A DNA stretch of 64,000 nt from Roseiarcus sp963776665 (GCA_963776665.1 CAVZNQ010000007.1:1-64000), one strand, 5' to 3'. Counted from the first letter of the stretch, positions 27,354-37,056 are shown. Made by a program: numbers and translations. The notes: generated from the letters alone by a model not told the origin.

Positions 27354-28393
27354 GGGCTCTCCGCTTGCCCGGCTTCCTCCGGGCCGCCAAAAAGATCGGC
27401 GACCCATCGGCTCGACGGATAATAGCTGCAGAAGGTGATGATCGCGATTGCGATCGGGACGCCGATGAAGGCGCCGAACAGACCCCAAAGGAACGTCCAG
27501 AAAAAGACAGCGAACAGCACCGCCGAGGGTGAGATCGCAAGCACGGACCCGGACACCCTCGGCTCGACATAGCTGCCGATCACGAACTGAATCACGTTCA
27601 GGGCAAGGAAGAGCTCGACAACCGCCTTCCAGGTAGAGAATTGCGTCATGGCCAGCAAAGTCGGGAACAGCGTGGCGATGAACGGGCCGATGAACGGAAT
27701 ATAGTTGAGCGCGAACGCGATAACGCCCCATTCGACGGCGAACTGCAGTCCGGCGATCCACACGAACGCGCCGACAAGGACGCCGGTCGCAAGGCTCATC
27801 TGGGTCCTGACCGCCATGTACTTGCGCATTTTCTGCGCCGTCGCCGCGCTCGCCGCCAGGACGATCCGGGCGGTTTCCTTGCTGGCGTGAGATTCGATCC
27901 GCCGGCGAAGGTCCTCGACCTCCATCAGCCCGAGAATGACGTAGACGAGGGCGATAAGCCAGAAGCTCAGGGTGGTGTTGACGCGCCCGGTGACCTGTCT
28001 CGCCCAGCCAAGTATCGACCCGACGCTGAAATATTCGCTCCATACGCCCGCGACCGAGACCCCGTGGTCCTCGAGCCACGTGATCGCGGCGTTGTAGAGC
28101 GTCTGGTAGCGCGCGGAGTCCGCGATCAGGGACACACCGACATGGCCAAAACCCCACGCGATCAGCGATCCGAACGCAACGCACACGGCGATCGTCGCCA
28201 TCATCGTGATCGCCAGCGCCAGGAGTCCCGGCATGCGGGCCTGGAGCCAGCTCTGCAATGGCCATACGATCGCGATGATGAAGAGCGCCAGCGCCAGTGG
28301 AGCGAAGACGTCGGCCGCCTGATAGGCGGCGAATGAAACAACCACCGCCGCGATGATCCCGACCGAGACATCGAGCGCCGAGTCGCGAGCCAT
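27350..28393 (-). CDS. AI-2E/PerM-family membrane transporter
   Basis: The ATG at 28393, preceded by a GGAAG ribosome-binding site, gives 347 residues with about eight membrane helices, normal for the family. Signature parts are FAPLALALFIIAIVWPLQSW near the N-terminus, ALNYIPFIGPFIATLFPTLL in the middle and YVEPRVSGSVLAISPSAVLF, then WGLFGAFIGVPIAIAI. Members export or exchange small molecules or ions (TqsA, PerM, Na+/H+ antiport has been claimed for some), so the substrate here is open. The open frame upstream of 28393 runs through a repeat element and is not coding. Confidence 0.88.
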   Translation of the reverse strand: MARDSALDVSVGIIAAVVVSFAAYQAADVFAPLALALFIIAIVWPLQSWLQARMPGLLALAITMMATIAVCVAFGSLIAWGFGHVGVSLIADSARYQTLYNAAITWLEDHGVSVAGVWSEYFSVGSILGWARQVTGRVNTTLSFWLIALVYVILGLMEVEDLRRRIESHASKETARIVLAASAATAQKMRKYMAVRTQMSLATGVLVGAFVWIAGLQFAVEWGVIAFALNYIPFIGPFIATLFPTLLAMTQFSTWKAVVELFLALNVIQFVIGSYVEPRVSGSVLAISPSAVLFAVFFWTFLWGLFGAFIGVPIAIAIITFCSYYPSSRWVADLFGGPEEAGQAESP

Positions 28394-28501
28394 GCAAAAC
28401 TTCCAGGGAAGGTGACGTTGCACGAGGACAAAGACGCGGGGGGTTGTGCCCGAACCCGGTCCCCGTGTACAGGCGGCGCCCTTTGCCCGCTGGCGTACCT
28501 T

Positions 28502-28568
28502 GTCATACCCGCGAAAGCGGGTATCCAGTCTTTCGGCGGCCCTTGGATTCCGCGTTCGCGGGAATGAC
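28502..28568. repeat. REP-like palindromic element, copy A
   Basis: GTCATACCCGCGAAAGCGGG begins the unit, and CGCGTTCGCGGGAATGAC closes it as the inverted partner. Related units lie at 57141-57211 and 60347-60418. It sits in the promoter region between the AI-2E-type gene and the SRAP gene. Confidence 0.75.
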
Positions 28569-28640
28569 AGGCTGCCTGCCAGCGACGTCGGGTGAGAGGC
28601 TCGTTGCGCTCCCGGCCCTGGCCTGCATAATCGACGCGCC

Positions 28641-29294
28641 ATGTGCAACCTTTACAGTTTGACCAAGGGCCAGTCGGCGATCCGCGACCTGTTCAGTGTC
28701 AGACATGATCGCACCGGCAACCTGCCGTTATTTCCCTCGATTTTTCCCGACCAAGCCGCGCCGATCGTGCGGAGCGGAGCGGACGGCGAGCGCGAACTCG
28801 TCATGGCGCGGTGGGGCATGCCCGGGCCGCCCCAATTCGGGGGCCGGCCAGTGACCAACATCCGCAACGTCGCGAGCCCGCACTGGCGAGGATGGATCGG
28901 CGCGCGAAACCGCTGCGTCGTTCCGGCGACGTCGTTTTGCGAATACGCCGACACCACGCCGCGCAAGACGCCAATCTGGTTTGCGCTCGGAGAGGACCGG
29001 CCGCTGTTCGCGTTTGCGGGTTTGTGGACCCGCTGGCGCGGCGTGCGCGGCCCGAAGAGTGCGCCGGTCGAGGGCGAGCACGAACTCTACGGAATTCTTA
29101 CCACCGACGCCAACGCGGTCGTCGCGCCGATCCACCCCCAGGCCATGCCGGTGATCCTGACGTCGCAGGCTGAAGTCGACCTGTGGCTTGAAGCCGAGAC
29201 CCTGGCCGCGCTCTCGCTGCAACGGCCGCTTCCGAACGAAGCGCTGGCTGTTGTCGCCAAGGGCGAGAAAGAGGACGTCAGGCCGCCCCCGTAA
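28641..29294 (+). CDS. SRAP (HMCES/YedK) abasic-site protein
   Basis: A 217-residue SRAP-domain protein. The catalytic Cys is at position 2 (MCNLYS), where removal of Met exposes the thiol and amino group that form a thiazolidine link to abasic DNA. The conserved Asn (NIRNVASPHW), Glu in ATSFCEYAD and His in PIHPQAMPVIL are all present. The protein shields abasic sites in single-stranded DNA. It lies directly before Ku on the same strand, a common link in rhizobia between SRAP and end-joining genes. The ATG at 28641 is fixed by the required Cys2. Confidence 0.93.
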   Translation: MCNLYSLTKGQSAIRDLFSVRHDRTGNLPLFPSIFPDQAAPIVRSGADGERELVMARWGMPGPPQFGGRPVTNIRNVASPHWRGWIGARNRCVVPATSFCEYADTTPRKTPIWFALGEDRPLFAFAGLWTRWRGVRGPKSAPVEGEHELYGILTTDANAVVAPIHPQAMPVILTSQAEVDLWLEAETLAALSLQRPLPNEALAVVAKGEKEDVRPPP

Positions 29295-29453
29295 CCGCCA
29301 AAAATTGCGCGCTCCGGACGCCTTTACACCTTGATGTTAGCCTATGACGGCCGGGCGAAAGGCTGGAGGAAAGCGGAAAATCTTGACAAGCTTCTCTTTG
29401 AACGGCGAGCAGAAGCGTCGAGATCGGGCGATATGCGAAGGAAGGACCTGCCA

Positions 29454-30263
29454 ATGGCGCCGCGTCCATTTTGGAACGGTTATTTGAAGCTCTCGCTGGT
29501 CACCTGTCCGGTCGCCATGACAGCGGCGACCAGCGAGGAAGACAAGGTTCGCTTCCATGTGCTGAACCGCCGAACGGGGAATCGAATCTTGAGCCAATCC
29601 GTAGACGCCGAAACCGGCCGGCCGGTCGGCGAGGACGATGAGGTCAAGGGCTACGCTCGCGGCGAAGATGACTACATTCTGCTCGAGGACGACGAACTGG
29701 AATCGATTGCGCTCGAGAGCGCCCGGACAATCGATATCGAGACTTTCGTCCCTCTCGAAAGCATCGATCCCATCTGGTTCGATACGCCCTATTACGTAAC
29801 GCCCGATGATCCGGTCGGCGAGGAAGCTTACTGCGTCATTCGCGACGCGATGCGCTCAGTCGCGATGGCCGGCGTATCGCGGCTCGTTCTCCACCGCCGC
29901 GAACAGGCGGTGATCCTAAAGGCCCGCGAAAAGGGTATTGTTTTGTGGACGCTCAGGTTTGGCGATGAAGTGCACGACCCGGGCGACTATTTCGCCTCGA
30001 TCGGCGACGTGAAGCCTGATCCGGAGCTGATGCGCCTGATCGGCGGCCTCATCAAGTCGCGCAAGAAAGCCTGGAGCCCGGAAATGGTCGCCGATCCGGT
30101 GCAGGCGCGGCTCCTGGACATCATCGCGGCGAAGAAGAAGGGGACGAAAAAGGCCAAGGCGAAACCGAGCGCCGAGCCCGAGCCGCCAAGCAACGTCATC
30201 AACATCATGGACGCGTTGCGCCGCAGCGTCGCCGCCGCCAAGAAGCCGAAGGGGCGGTCGTAA
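29454..30263 (+). CDS. ku: Ku protein, first copy
   Basis: ATG 29454 follows a GAAGGA ribosome-binding site and opens MAPRPFWNGYLKLSLVTCPV, the typical bacterial Ku start, giving 269 residues. Conserved blocks include RFHVLNRRTGNRI, DYILLEDDELESIALESART and DTPYYVTPDD, then SRLVLHRREQAVILK. The C-terminal tail is Lys-rich, as in many Ku proteins that bind LigD. Ku homodimers ring broken DNA ends and recruit LigD. The stop lies only ten bases from the stop of the convergent ligD. Confidence 0.93.
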   Translation: MAPRPFWNGYLKLSLVTCPVAMTAATSEEDKVRFHVLNRRTGNRILSQSVDAETGRPVGEDDEVKGYARGEDDYILLEDDELESIALESARTIDIETFVPLESIDPIWFDTPYYVTPDDPVGEEAYCVIRDAMRSVAMAGVSRLVLHRREQAVILKAREKGIVLWTLRFGDEVHDPGDYFASIGDVKPDPELMRLIGGLIKSRKKAWSPEMVADPVQARLLDIIAAKKKGTKKAKAKPSAEPEPPSNVINIMDALRRSVAAAKKPKGRS

Positions 30264-30272
30264 GCCGCCCGA

Positions 30273-32814
30273 TCAGCGCTTGCGGGCCGGCTTCGCGGCC
30301 TTCCGCGCCTCGATTGGCGCCGCGCTCGCGCGGAAATCCGCCCACGGATCGGCGGCGAGCGAGGCGAGCCGCGTCGGGGCGTTGCGGACAGTGAAATAGG
30401 CCGGCCCGATTTCGGGCGTGAGCTCGTCCCAGCGCAGCGGCATGGAGACCGGCGCGCCTGGCCGGGCGCGGGTGGAGTAGGCGGCGACGGCAGTCATGCC
30501 GCGCTGGTTTCGCAGATAGTCGATCAGGATCTTGCCGTGCCGCCGCGCCTTCGGGATCGTCGACACGTAGCGCTGGGGGCTGTCGGTGGCCATTGAGTCG
30601 GCGATCGACTTCGTGAAGGCTTTTGCCGCCGGCCAATCGGCTTTCGGTTTCACCGGCGAAACCACATGCAATCCCTTGCCGCCCGAGGTCTTGACGAAGG
30701 CGGCAAGGCCGGCGTTCGCGAGCCGGTCGCGAACTTCCTCCGCAGCGGCGATGACCGCGTTCCAGTCCACTTCGTCGCCGGGATCGAGATCCATCACGAT
30801 CATGTCCGGCCGCTCCCAGTCGGCGACGGTCGAACCCCAGGGGTGGATTTCGAGCGCCGCCGACTGCACCAGCGCCGCCAGGCCATCGAAGTCGCGAATG
30901 CTGATCAGGGCTTCCGGCTCCGCGGGATCTTTGACGAGGACGATGTTGCGGTTGATTCCTTTCCAGGCGTGCTTCTGGAAGAAAGCCTGCCCGCCAATTC
31001 CGTCCGGGCATCGCACCAGCGCCAGAGCTCGGCCGGCGATGAAGGGTTTCACCAGCGGCCAAACCTCGGCGTAATAGTCGGCGAGACCTTGCTTGGTGAC
31101 GCCGACATCGGGCCAATAGACGCGATCGGGATGGGTCAACTTGACGCTGCTCTTCGGGTGCTCCGGCGGTGCAGGCGAGGCCATGGTCGACTCTCGGACA
31201 ATCTCGCGGGTCGGCTTGTCGTCGCGCAAGCCCTGGAACGAAGCCTGGCGCAACAGTCCGTCGGCCGTCCAGCCGCGGAAATCGACTTCCGCCGCCAGTT
31301 CAGGCCGGACGAAGCGAACGTTGCGGGCTTCGTTCCCGACGAGGCGGGCGGCGAACGGACTTGACGGAATGCGCATCGCTTCGAGCTTGGCGAAGAGCGC
31401 CTCGGCGACGCTCGAGGTAAAACCGGTCCCGACGCGACCCACGTAGCGCAGCGCTTCCGCCTCGTAGACTCCAAGAACCAGCGATCCGATTGCCTTGCGC
31501 CCGGTCGTCGAGGGGACGTAGCCGGCGATGACGAACTCCTGCTGGGCCGAGCATTTGCACTTGATCCAGCTCTTGCCGCGGCCGGAGGAATAGACGGACT
31601 GGCTGAGTTTTGAGACAATGCCTTCAAGTCCAAGCGCGCAGGCGCGGCTCAAGACCAACCGGCCGTCCTCCTCAAAGTGGGTGCTGAAGCGGACCGCGCC
31701 GCCACCGGTTCCAACCAGCCGCTTGAGCAGCTCCTTGCGCCCGAGAAGCGGCGCCTCCCGCAAGTCGTATCCGTCGAGATAGAGGCAATCGAAGACGTAG
31801 TAGACGAACCGGTCGTGGCGCTCGTCGCCGAGGTCCGCCTGCAGGAGCGAGAACTCGGAGACCCCGGTTTCGTTCTCGACCACCAGTTCGCCATCCAGCA
31901 CAGGCGTCACGTATGGGCAGGTCTCGAAGGGTCTCGGGAACCGCGCCGGCGAATCTCTCCGTCCAATCGAGCCCGGCCCTCGTCCATAAGGTCACCCGGC
32001 CGCCCTCGATGCGCGCTTGAAGCCGGTAACCGTCGAACTTGATCTCGTGTAGCCACCGATCGCCGCCCGGAGGCGATTTCGCCAGCGAAGCCAGCATCGG
32101 TTGAACGAAGCCGGGCAGGGGCGCGCTGACTGCGCCCTCAACCTCGGAGGGTTCCGCCGCCTTGCGCTTGAGCACGGTGGGATTTGGCTTTGCGGCGGCA
32201 GGGTCGCCGGACTGCTCGATCCGTCCCGTCCTCGATGACCAGCCCGGCGGTTCGCCTGCGACGTCATCGATCACCCTGCCGGTTTTGACCGATTCCGGAT
32301 GCTCCTCGAGGATGTCGGCGTCTGCGGCGGAGCGGGCGTATTCGTCGTCGCCCTTGATCAGGAGCCAATTCTCCCGTTTCTCCTGCGGCTTGGCGCGCAT
32401 CCTGACCAGATGCCAGCGGCCCTTGAGTTTCTCCCCGTGAAGCTCGAACTCGAGATGGCCCTTTTTCAAGCCCCGCTGCGGGTCGCCGATCGGCGTCCAT
32501 GACCCACGATCCCAGACGATGACCGCGCCACCGCCATATTCGCCCTCCGCGATCGTTCCTTCGAAATCGGAATACTCCAGCGGGTGGTCCTCGACCGCGA
32601 CCGCGAGGCGCTTCTCGCCCGGATCCAGGCTCGGGCCTCGGGTCACCGCCCAGCTCTTGAGGACGCCCTCCAGAGCGAGCCGAAAATCGTAGTGGAGCCG
32701 AGTCGCGTCGTGCTTCTGGACGACGAAGATGTCGCTGCTCTCGACCGGTTCGCGCCCCCTGGGCTCGGCGGTCGCCTTGAAGTTGCGCTTGCTTCGATAG
32801 GCTTCGAGCGCCAT
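30273..32814 (-). CDS. ligD: ATP-dependent DNA ligase D (LigD), one frameshift
   Basis: Domains in order are phosphoesterase (FVVQKHDATRLHYDFRLALE, WAVTRGPSLDP, EGEYGGGAVIVWD), ligase (nucleotidyl Lys in LHEIKFDGYRLQARIEGG, LDGELVVENETG, YVFDCLYLDGYDLREAPLL), and primase-polymerase (KLTHPDRVYWPDVGVTKQGL, IVMDLDPGDEVDWNAVI, FVKTSGGKGLHVVSPV). This is the complete PE-Lig-Pol arrangement of about 846 residues. One extra base near 31902 breaks the frame between FAGAVPETLRDLPIRDA and VLDGEL. The length is consistent with exactly one insertion. It processes, fills and seals ends held by Ku. It starts three bases after the second ku and is translated with it. Confidence 0.93.
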
Positions 32815-32817
32815 CCG

Positions 32818-33684
32818 TCAACCTGCCTTGCGACGCGGCGAAGCGGTCTTTGCTTTCGCCGCGTCCCGCCGGGCCGCCGCCCCCTTCTTGGCGGTGGATT
32901 TGCCTCTCCCGTGGCCGCCGGCGCTGTCGCGCAAAGCCTGCATGAGGTTGACGGTTGTTTCGCTCCGCTGCAGGGCGCGCTTCGGGATCGCCTTGCCCTC
33001 GAGCTTGAGCTTGACGAGATCGGCCAGCGCGCCTTCGTAGCGATCGTGGAACGCGCGCGGATCGAACGCGCCCTGCTTGCTCCTGATGATGTGCATGGCG
33101 AGATCAAGCATCTCGCCGCCGATCTTCTTGGCTGGAACAGACGAAAAGATTCGCTCGGCCGAACGCACCTCGTAGTCGAAGTTAAGCGTCGTGGCGGCGA
33201 GACCCTTCTCGTAAGGGCGGATGAGAAGCGTCCGGACGCGTCGGAACAGCGTCGCCTGCGCGACCGCCGCCGTCTTGGCCGCTCGCATGCCGTCGCGCAC
33301 AAGGGCGAACGTCTCAGCGCCGCTGCGGTCCGAAGGCGCGAGATAATAGGGTTTGTCGAAATAGAGGTCGTCGACGTCCACAAGATCGAGGAACGCCGAG
33401 ACAGTGAGCGTCCGATCGCCGTGCGGAATGACGGCCGCGATTTCGTCCGGCTCGACGGTAACGTATTCGTCCTTTCCGACTTCGTAGCCCCTGACCTGGC
33501 CGTCGCGTTCGACCGTCTCGCCGGTTTCGGCGTCGACGAACTGGCGCCGAATCCGGTTGCCCGTCTTCCGATTGATCGTGTGCAGAGCGGTCCGCTCGGT
33601 CGTCGAGGCGGCAGCGTAGAGGGCGACCGGACACGTCACCTCCACGATCTTGAGGAAGCCTTTCCAGCTTGCTCTCGGCGGCAA
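32818..33684 (-). CDS. ku: Ku protein, second copy
   Basis: The Ku core is clear: WKGFLKIVEVTCPVALYAAA, TINRKTGNRIRRQFVDAETG, DEYVTVEPDEIAAVI, KPYYLAPSDRSGAETFALVR, IGGEMLDLAMHIIRSKQGAF. A Lys/Arg/Ala-rich tail follows. The start is chosen at TTG 33684 (LPPRASWKGF), because a GAGG site lies six bases before it and the first Ku starts at the same place of the alignment. The frame is open to a TTG at 33768, but that extension is made of a 24-bp tandem duplication. Two Ku paralogues may form heterodimers or serve different growth states, as known in Sinorhizobium. Confidence 0.92.
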   Translation of the reverse strand: MPPRASWKGFLKIVEVTCPVALYAAASTTERTALHTINRKTGNRIRRQFVDAETGETVERDGQVRGYEVGKDEYVTVEPDEIAAVIPHGDRTLTVSAFLDLVDVDDLYFDKPYYLAPSDRSGAETFALVRDGMRAAKTAAVAQATLFRRVRTLLIRPYEKGLAATTLNFDYEVRSAERIFSSVPAKKIGGEMLDLAMHIIRSKQGAFDPRAFHDRYEGALADLVKLKLEGKAIPKRALQRSETTVNLMQALRDSAGGHGRGKSTAKKGAAARRDAAKAKTASPRRKAG

Positions 33685-33700
33685 TTTCGACCTCGCGAGG

Positions 33701-33748
33701 TTCCAAAGAGCGACTTGAGCCGTCTTCCAAAGAGTGGCTTGAGCCGTC
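33701..33748. repeat. 24-bp tandem duplication upstream of second ku
   Basis: TTCCAAAGAGCGACTTGAGC plus four bases (33701-33724) is repeated at 33725-33748 with two differences. It lies in the open extension before the likely ku start, so it affects either the leader or a variable N-terminus. Confidence 0.8.
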
Positions 33749-34393
33749 GTTGATCTAAACTCCCTCAACTCCGGGCGGTCAAACTTTGCTCCGATCCGGC
33801 GCCTCCATTTCGCGCGTTCCCCCGCTCCCCGTCTCGCTTCAACTCGACGCGTCGGCGGCCGGCGCGCCGAAGCGGGAGGACTGATGGAGGAAGTCCGGCG
33901 TCCGCCACAATCGGTCGGCGAAGCGGAGGAGGCCCGCGGCGTTCGCGGCCCCGGAGACTTCGTTTGGCCGATTTCGTCGCCGATCCTGAGCGGCGTTCAT
34001 TCCTCAAACAGCGGCTATACGGCCAGGAGGGTCGTGAATTTAAGCGACCGCGGGCGAGCCATACGGTTGTGTCCGAGGTGTCGCCCGCGCGCCGAGGCAG
34101 GCGGACAGAATGAATGCGCCGACGCCGGGAGCGCCGGGAAGCGCCAGCGATTCGAACGACTTGCGCGAACAGCGTAAACAACTGGCTTCGGTAGGAGTAA
34201 GGCTACAGGGTTATGCGCCTCGCATCGCACAATTTAACCAAGCCGACGCGGCCGAAGGGTTTCCTGTGGATGAAGTTTCGGTGACATCCGCAACGCTATA
34301 TTTTTGTTGAAGTTCATTGAGAATTATGATTAATGCGTGACGCCGCGACGGGCTTGAACCTGGGCCTTCGAGTCGAGAACCCCCTTCGACCCG
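33749..34393. other. Intergenic region with AT-rich promoter-like part
   Basis: No protein with family features was found on either strand. GC drops at 34240-34340, where CTATATTTTTG and GAATTATGATTAATG are found, which suggests a promoter for the transcript that ends at 34534. A seven-pair inverted repeat CGCCGCG/CGCGGCG at 34341-34347 and 34402-34408 encloses about 54 bases that can fold further. Confidence 0.4.
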
Positions 34394-34471
34394 ATGAGTG
34401 ACGCGGCGCTTATGGAGGCGACGCGATTAGCACCGGCCGGGAGGGCTTGCAGCAAGTTCATCTGGCAATAA
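34394..34471 (+). CDS. Possible 25-residue small protein or leader peptide
   Basis: ATG at 34394 opens a 25-codon frame (MSDAALMEATRLAPAGRA followed by seven residues ending in Trp-Gln). It stops at 34471, 17 bases before a strong terminator. No Shine-Dalgarno sequence is visible, and the start lies inside a foldable RNA segment. It could be a real small protein, an attenuator-type leader, or chance. The unit as a whole may be a non-coding RNA. Confidence 0.25.
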   Translation: MSDAALMEATRLAPAGRACSKFIWQ

Positions 34472-34488
34472 AGTCGCTTCCAAAACAA

Positions 34489-34534
34489 CTGGGCGGTCCG
34501 AGTGCTGCCGCGTTCGGGCCGCCCAGCCTTTTTT
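34489..34534 (+). terminator. Strong Rho-independent terminator without upstream gene
   Basis: A 13-pair stem (CTGGGCGGTCCGA with TTCGGGCCGCCCAG-type partner, one G-T) and a 12-base loop are followed by CCTTTTTTATT. It is one of the strongest terminators in the window, yet no recognised gene precedes it on the plus strand. Confidence 0.85.
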
Positions 34535-34993
34535 ATTATCCGAAATTACGGGCGAGGCTAGTTGCAGTCCGCCAGGAGTTTGACTTCAACTTTGGCGTGT
34601 CCCCCCGGACTGTCGAACGGGACGGTTCGGAGCGCGTCAGCGCCAGGACACGCTGACGACAACGCACGGTTCGCGCGACGCAGGGAAGAACGGACGAGGC
34701 CCGGGTTGCCGTCCGCGTCTCGAGTTGGCCACGTTGTCGCCGCGATTGGACGTCACTTCTGCGGGCGGAATAGGGCGGGACAGCGGGCGTTTGCAACAGC
34801 GAACGATTTCCGGCGGCAGTCGACAGCGCGGCCGCGGGCGGGCGCTGGCTGGGCCGGAATTCTTAGCGAATTCGAAACGAAGCAGGGTCAATAGTGCGCA
34901 GCAGGCTCGATGGTCGGGAAATGTCTTGCCGACGCGGTGGGTATCGGCGTTCAAAACTCGAAACCTGCTCTTGCCCGCAACCGAGTAGGCGTC
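34535..34993. other. Intergenic region upstream of rlpA
   Basis: No gene is recognised. The rlpA frame is open from 34910 but the lipoprotein signal fits a start at 34994. The region should contain the rlpA promoter; no RNA structure or repeat was noticed. Confidence 0.4.
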
Positions 34994-36115
34994 ATGAGCG
35001 TTCCGGGCGTTGAACCCAGCGTCTGCGCGGTCAGACGAAGATGGCGAGGCGTCGCGAGCCTCGGCGCGGCCGCACTCGCGCTCGCCGGGTGCGCCCCGGA
35101 GAGCCCGCAAGTCTCCTACTCCCACGGCCACGAGCATTTCTCGCAGGCCAAATATGGCCACGCGAGCGCCAAAGTAGTGGCCGACGGCCAGGCGGTGCCG
35201 CGCGGGGGCGGGCAGTATCTCGTCGGCCGTCCCTATTCGATCGCGGGCCGCAAATATTACCCCGCCGAGAACCCATCATATTCGGCGGTCGGGATGGCCT
35301 CCTGGTATGGGGCCGCGTTCCACGGCCGCCGCACCGCCAATGGCGAAGTCTACGACATGGCTTCGTTTTCGGCCGCTCATCCGACGATGCCCCTGCCGAG
35401 TTATGCGCGGGTGACGAATCTCGGCAACGGCTATTCCATCGTCGTCCGCGTCAACGACCGCGGCCCCTACCACGGCGGGCGGGTGATGGACGTTTCCTCG
35501 CGGGTTGCCGACGTTCTCGACATGAAAGCGATGGGTACGGCGCGGGTGAAAGTCGAATATGTCGGACCGGCGCCGATCGAAGGGTCGGACGATTCGCAAT
35601 TGCTGGCGAGCCTGCGCACCGACGGATCGCCGGCCAATATGATCGGTTATCCGGCCGCGGTGATGGTGGCGGCGGCTGAGACTCAGACGGTCTTCTCATT
35701 TTTCTCTGGCCGCGGCGCATCGCAGGCGCCCCCGCCGCAGCCGGCCGAGGAGGCTTCGAGTCAGCCCGCGCCGGCGCCCGAACCGGCCCGCGTAGCCGCG
35801 ATCGCCGAAGCCCCAGCAGGCGAGACTGCGCCGCCAATCCCTGAAGCCGAGCCGGTTGCGATCCGGCAGCCGCAAGGCGCGGTTCCGTTGCCGCCCTCGC
35901 GCCCGTTCGATCTCGGATCCAATCGCAACACGCTGGTCGTGGCAGCTGCGACGGCGTCGCCAGCCGAGCGGGCCGTCATGCCGCCGCGCCGTCCTGACCT
36001 CCAGGCGAGCGCGGAAAAGGCGATCTACTTCTCCGCTCAGCTTCCGCCCAAACGGCCGCCGACCGGCGCCTTCAAGCGGCTGAAAGCGACAAACTCCAGC
36101 CTGACCGCCGACTGA
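34994..36115 (+). CDS. rlpA: RlpA-like septal-ring lipoprotein
   Basis: ATG 34994 gives 373 residues. The signal peptide ends with LALAGC, a lipobox. The double-psi beta-barrel domain reads GMASWYGAAFHGRRTANGEV, FSAAHPTMPLPSYARVTNLG and VRVNDRGPYHGGRVMDVSSR, with the Asp of the lytic transglycosylase-type site in VNDRGP. A long Pro/Ala-rich linker follows, and no SPOR domain is visible at the end. RlpA cleaves denuded glycan strands at the division site. In most Hyphomicrobiales a D-Ala-D-Ala carboxypeptidase gene follows. Here the next gene is tmk, after 266 non-coding bases. Confidence 0.9.
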   Translation: MSVPGVEPSVCAVRRRWRGVASLGAAALALAGCAPESPQVSYSHGHEHFSQAKYGHASAKVVADGQAVPRGGGQYLVGRPYSIAGRKYYPAENPSYSAVGMASWYGAAFHGRRTANGEVYDMASFSAAHPTMPLPSYARVTNLGNGYSIVVRVNDRGPYHGGRVMDVSSRVADVLDMKAMGTARVKVEYVGPAPIEGSDDSQLLASLRTDGSPANMIGYPAAVMVAAAETQTVFSFFSGRGASQAPPPQPAEEASSQPAPAPEPARVAAIAEAPAGETAPPIPEAEPVAIRQPQGAVPLPPSRPFDLGSNRNTLVVAAATASPAERAVMPPRRPDLQASAEKAIYFSAQLPPKRPPTGAFKRLKATNSSLTAD

Positions 36116-36381
36116 CCGCCCCAACCGGGTGAAAACGCGCCGGAACGCCAAGGCGCGGCCGGGGCGAATGTCGATCAATCGGCGGCCGGCGCCGCAACCT
36201 CAAGTCGCCTCCCCGGAGGACGCTCGCCACAATGCCGTCACGCCGTTGCCAATCGGCGCTGAACGATGCACTGAACGGCTGGGCCTTGAAGGGGCGGCCC
36301 CGAGGGACGTGCGGTGAGCCTCATTCGGCGCAACCTGAGCAACGGCGCGGGCGACGAGACGCCACGGCGGAAGGCGCGCCG

Positions 36382-37056
36382 ATGATCGGGCAGGCGAAAG
36401 GCCGATTCATCACGCTCGAAGGCGGCGACGGCGTGGGCAAGTCGGTTCAGGCGAAGGGGCTGGGGGAGCGCCTGGCTGGGCTCGGCCTCGAAGTGGTTCG
36501 CACGCGCGAGCCGGGCGGTTCGCCGGGCGCGGAGGCGCTTCGCGAGGCGATCCTAACAGGTTTTGCGGCCGACTTCGGTCCCGCAGCGCAGGCGCTCATG
36601 TTCGCAGCCGCCCGCGTCGACCATCTCGACAAGAGAATCCGGCCGGCGCTCGGGAGGGGCGCCTGGGTCGTTTCCGATCGCTTCGCAGATTCGACCCGGG
36701 CCTATCAAGGCGTGGCGGGGAACCTGCCGCCGGACTTCATCGCCGGACTCGAGCGACTGACCGTCGGCGGGACCAACCCGGACCTGACGCTGATCCTCGA
36801 CCTCGCGCCGGAAGTGGGCCTGGAGCGAGCCCGAACGCGAAGGCAGGGCAGGGGGAGCGCCGACCGATTCGAATCGGAGGGCCTCGCCTTTCATCAAACC
36901 CTCCGCCGCGCCTTCCTGGACATCGCCGCCGCCGAGCCGCGGCGCTGCGCTGTCATCGACGCCAGCGGGAGCGAAAGCGAGGTCGCCGCCGCGATCTGGT
37001 CCGCGGTCGAGGCGCGGCTCGAACCCGCGGGCGCGCTCAAGGGCGTTCGGGCGTGA
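36382..37056 (+). CDS. tmk: Thymidylate kinase
   Basis: ATG 36382, preceded by GGAAGG, gives 224 residues. The P-loop is GGDGVGKSVQAKGL, the DR[YFP] region REPGGSPGAEALRE, the lid and Asp box VVSDRFADSTRAYQGVAGNL, and DLAPEVGLERARTRRQ. It phosphorylates dTMP to dTDP with ATP. The stop overlaps the GTG start of holB, so translation is coupled. The frame is open further upstream but without similarity. Confidence 0.94.
   Translation: MIGQAKGRFITLEGGDGVGKSVQAKGLGERLAGLGLEVVRTREPGGSPGAEALREAILTGFAADFGPAAQALMFAAARVDHLDKRIRPALGRGAWVVSDRFADSTRAYQGVAGNLPPDFIAGLERLTVGGTNPDLTLILDLAPEVGLERARTRRQGRGSADRFESEGLAFHQTLRRAFLDIAAAEPRRCAVIDASGSESEVAAAIWSAVEARLEPAGALKGVRA

Noticed and set aside
34341..34408. 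tRNA-like fold
   Set aside because: The seven-pair outer stem looks like an acceptor arm, but no T-arm or anticodon arm can be paired on either strand and there is no CCA end.
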